Positions 58,760 through 64,000 of a stretch of DNA of 64,000 bases are shown here, piece by piece. How positions within the stretch are numbered: the first letter of the stretch is position 1; each line of letters starts with the position of its first letter. A program made the translations under genes and the position numbers. Source of the DNA: Warburgia ugandensis. Its lineage: Eukaryota; Streptophyta; Magnoliopsida; Canellales; Canellaceae. A model generated the notes under the pieces. The model had not been told where the DNA came from. It saw nothing but the letters and a program-made list of their open reading frames with translations, and did not search any database. The DNA is taken from the NCBI GenBank assembly GCA_035236585.1, contig CP141137.1, positions 47,762,057 through 47,826,056 on the forward strand, read 5' to 3'.

Positions 58760-59470
58760 AAAATGAGGAGAAGACAACAGCATAGGAATACATGTAAATT
58801 TTGTAATCTTCTTAGAATTAGAATCTTGAGTGGCAACTCAGATAGGACCGGAGTCTATCAGGCTAGGTCAAGCTTTCCTTTTCTCACAGGTTTCAGTGTA
58901 TTTTTCTAACTCAAAGAGATAAATGGAATGGTGCTTATCTTGTCATGAGAATCACTTTTCTTTTCTTTCGTTCAATTAACATAGAAACAGAAGATTATGT
59001 TTTACAGTGGCTAACCTAAAAGGAAAGCAGCTCCGGAATGCAAGGTCTTCGCCATGTGGAGAAGCAAGTTCAATGGTTGATGCTTTGGATTCCAGGTATC
59101 TTCTGCTTTAAAATACAATGCTTCCAGTTGGTTTCAGTTCTATTTGCCTATCTCTGTTTAATTTACATAATGTTAATTCTGTTCACGGACGGCATCGAAA
59201 GCTTATTGAAGCCTCTGAGCTAGAACCGACCAGCCCTCTTGAGTTTAGCTGGAGATTTGGCAAATCATGGACATGTTTTGAGAAGGCAGAGCTGCCAATG
59301 AATACAAGAGGAATGTATTTAAAAGAAAGCAGAGGATTTTCTTGATGTAACATGCTAGTGAAAGATTTTATTGCACTTTATTCTTTCAGGGTCGAACTTC
59401 AAAATATTGATCAACATACTAGAGTGTTGTTTCAGGTTCAAATTCGGTTATCAATTTGAATTAGAGAGCC
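58760..59470. other. no gene recognised
   Basis: Includes splice-like GGATTCCAGGTATCTTCTGC at about 59090 after an open stretch (LRHVEKQVQWLMLW in one frame). Nothing identifiable as a protein family. Confidence 0.4.
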
Positions 59471-59478
59471 AAAAAAAA

Positions 59479-59580
59479 GGCAGCCCCAGTGCACGGGGAA
59501 GGGGTGGATCACAAGGGCTTATAGTACGCAACCTTACCTTGCATTTTGCAAGAGGCTGTTTCCAACTCTTGAACCCATGA
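59479..59580 (-). mobile_element. 5'-truncated SINE
   Basis: Minus-strand copy with tail GTGCACTGGGGCTGCC and body CTTGCAAAATGCAAGG; the head is lost beyond the B-box start (GGGTTCAAGAG). Confidence 0.75.
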
Positions 59581-60045
59581 AACACGTACCCTAAATGAAC
59601 GTGAAAAGCAATGTAGAACCCGTTTTTCTTTATAAACGTAGTTTAGAAATGGCTGTGGCTACTATGCTATTCAAATAAGAAGCCTTTGCATGGAGAGTGG
59701 GTGTGTTAATAGTCCGGCAAGTACAAGATCATTGTAGAAATACGTGATCCAAAATGCTCATCTTCACACCAAATCCGAACAAGCCATGCCCAATAAACTT
59801 TCTGCGGCTGGAAAATTTTCTCTAGTCAAAGATGGACGAGCTGAGCAAGAACAATGTTGGGGAGATCTTAGCCAATTGCAGTATTGATGTTGTCCACGGC
59901 GGAAGATTTTTGTGTATTGCTTATTTAAAATGTGGCCTGATGATGAACAGCTTGGCCAGCAACCATCTGGGTTCGGCATGTTCTTCCTTTCTGGGGATTT
60001 ATCAAGGTCTTTTACCATATAATGTCTTGTAAACAAGAGGCTGTA

Positions 60046-60139
60046 GGAGAAAAGGTGCAAGTACTATAGATCCCTTGTGGTTCCCCCTACCCCAGACCCT
60101 ACACATGCAGGAGTTTTGTGTACTGGGCTGTCCTTTTTC
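60046..60139 (+). mobile_element. 5'-truncated SINE
   Basis: Plus-strand 3' part: ACTATAGATCCCTTGTGG through GTGTACTGGGCTGTCCTTTT. Head and B box absent. Confidence 0.72.
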
Positions 60140-60228
60140 AGTCGTTCCCTGATTGAGATAAGCCTTTGATGATGACGATGAAGTGGTTCAAGCTCCATCA
60201 CTTACTTTTCTTGAAGGCTCAAAATAAA

Positions 60229-60400
60229 GGCCTGCCTTGGTGCACGAGGCTCCTGCTTATGCGGGATCTAGGGAAGGGATGGACCACAAGGGTCAATAGT
60301 ACAGAGCCTTATCTTGCATTTTGCAAGAGGCTATTTCCATGCCTTGAACCCATGACATCAAGGTCATACGACGACAACTCTACCATTGCACTGAGCCTTC
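60229..60400 (-). mobile_element. near full-length SINE
   Basis: Minus-strand copy with head GAAGGCTCAGTGCAATGG, B box ATGGGTTCAAGGC, body and tail CCAAGGCAGGCC. The flanks GGCTCAAAATAAAG and TTGCGCAAAATAGTAA could be a decayed target duplication. Confidence 0.8.
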
Positions 60401-62838
<2,438 letters not shown>

Positions 62839-63399
62839 ATGATTATTCTTTTGTATATCTAAGGTGCTCATCATGTTTTCAATACTAAAATAGGTAACTT
62901 AATCCTAACCACCAGTTTTGAACTTTTGAAAAAATAATAAAAATAAATAGTCACTATAGGTTAAAAGTGAATATAAAAATTTGATATCGAAGCTATCAAA
63001 GCCAATGTAAACATGATGAATGGTTTACAACTACACAACAAAGTTTCCCCATGCATGAAAATAGGGTGTGTACTTCTTCTCATACTTAGAGCGTGTATGT
63101 GCTTACTTGGACTTCTATTTTTGCTAAGATTGAAAATTTGGGAATGCTATTAAGGTGGTTTGAAACTTTGAACATTAAAACACTACATGTATCTTTTTAT
63201 TTATTTATTTTTCTTTTGACGAAGCATTATCCATTTATAACTATGACTTTTGAAAGAAGGTCATTGTCACTATTTGTAAATTACTTTTCTTTGCCTCAAG
63301 ATATCAAATGGGTTCTTATATCTTTTGTCATGATTTAGGTGCATAGGTCCCCAAGGTCGTGAAACAGTTTGATCCATATCCGATGGGGATTTAGGTGCA

Positions 63400-63700
63400 C
63401 TAAAGTGATACGTGACCTGGGTTCAGAACTTTGTGAGACAGTTTGGTCCATATCCAGTGTGGGCATTAGAGCATTGAGAGGACCTTTCCCTAGTATGAGA
63501 GGACTAGGAAGGACGGACCTCTGGTGTACCAATTATCGTGCCCACAATAAATGCTGGGTAGCCAAGTGTGGAGCGGATAACTGCTGAAAGCATCTAAGTA
63601 GTACGCCCACCCCAAGATGAGTGCTCTCCTATTCCGACTTCTCTAGAGCCTCCGATAGCACAATCGAGACAATGATGAGTTCTCTGCCCCTGTGGGGATG
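63400..63700 (+). rRNA. plastid-derived 23S rRNA 3' fragment (non-functional)
   Basis: Starts in the A-loop region (AAAGTGATACGTGACCTGGG, relatives GTGGTACGTGAGCTGGG). It runs through the sarcin-ricin-like loop (CTAGTATGAGAGGAC) to the 3' end near TGCCCCTGTGGGGATGG. About 300 nt of roughly 2.8 kb. The exact 3' boundary is approximate. Confidence 0.9.
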
Positions 63701-63728
63701 GAGAGACAGAAGTCTTAAGAATCCAAGA

Positions 63729-63832
63729 TAAGGTCATGGCGAGACAAGCTGTTTATAATTACAGTAGGTGTCAAGTGGAAGTGCAGTAATGTATGCAGCT
63801 GAGACATCCTAACAGATCGAGAGATTTAAACC
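63729..63832 (+). rRNA. plastid-derived 4.5S rRNA copy (non-functional)
   Basis: About 104 nt, full length, from AAGGTCATGGCGAGAC to GAGAGATTTAAACC, with scattered transitions relative to plastid 4.5S. The spacer that follows contains the GATCAATTTGATC palindrome of plastid genomes. Confidence 0.9.
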
Positions 63833-64000
63833 TTGTTCCTACATGACCCCCGATCAATTTGATCAGGCACTCCCTATCTATTTTCATTGTTCAACTGTTT
63901 GACAACATGAAAACCCAAAAGCTTTACCTTCCCTCTCTATCGATCTAAGGGATGGAAGGGCAGAGACCTTTGCTGTCCCTTCTAGTCAAGAATTGGGGCC

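Larger units (their letters stand above)
63332..64000 (+). mobile_element. nuclear plastid DNA insertion (23S 3' end, 4.5S rRNA, spacer)
   Basis: Colinear with the plastid rRNA operon: 23S 3' domain, 23S-4.5S spacer, 4.5S rRNA, then the 4.5S-5S spacer to the window edge (AAGAATTGGGGCC). It differs from plastid sequence mainly by C-to-T and G-to-A changes (for example GTATGAGAGGACTAGG where plastids have GTACGAGAGGACCGGG). This is the pattern of methylated nuclear copies, so it is not a working plastid locus. The flank is AT-rich nuclear DNA. A partial duplication marks the left junction. Confidence 0.93.

Noticed and set aside
63400..63832. Functional rRNA genes
   Set aside because: Many transitions at conserved rRNA positions and a partial operon embedded in nuclear DNA show this to be a plastid-derived insertion.

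Overview
The window is nuclear DNA of a flowering plant. Three things show this: genes split by short GT-AG introns, plant-type transposable elements (Ty1/copia, Ty3/gypsy chromovirus, hAT, En/Spm-like, L1-type LINE, tRNA-derived SINEs, an endogenous pararetrovirus), and a decayed insertion of plastid rDNA. The species cannot be fixed from sequence alone. Many very long (GA)n/(CT)n microsatellites and a strong C-to-T/G-to-A decay pattern point to a large, methylated, transposon-rich genome.

Host genes occupy little of the window. There is a short 3'-terminal exon of an unidentified gene at the left edge (152-236, +). A three-exon TauD/TfdA-family 2-oxoglutarate/Fe(II) dioxygenase gene lies at 2272-5378 (-), with a frameshift in exon 1 and a 2-kb intron holding a LINE fragment and a truncated SINE. 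An apparently intact four-exon universal-stress-protein-like gene lies at 12076-14129 (+), with a SINE in its second intron. An exon-like reading frame of unknown identity is at 15350-15685 (-).

From 8.1 to 10.6 kb lie two diverged LTRs of a chromovirus, a gag relic between them and a chromodomain relic beyond. From 18.1 to 37.5 kb lies the most unusual structure: a 19.4-kb composite transposon with hAT-type ends (12-bp terminal inverted repeats, near-perfect 8-bp target duplication). It holds four arrays of short inverted repeats, about 38 hairpins built on TATAGGACGGTTA / TAACCGTCCTATA. Inside it a decayed En/Spm-type TNP24 plus Ulp1-protease module runs leftward and a decayed hAT transposase runs rightward. 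Each module has been hit by a solo LTR with an intact 5-bp target duplication.

From 39.6 to 46.2 kb come long microsatellites and a decayed, internally deleted endogenous caulimovirid on the minus strand. From 46.6 to 58.75 kb is a nest: a second hAT transposase relic split by a dead Ty1/copia element, whose 5' LTR is itself split by a 2.9-kb solo LTR. The right end carries three more SINE copies, a 134-bp (CT)n tract and a nuclear plastid insertion (23S 3' end, 4.5S rRNA, start of the 4.5S-5S spacer) running off the edge. Apart from the stress-protein gene, nearly every protein-coding remnant is broken, so the window records successive insertions rather than a working pathway.
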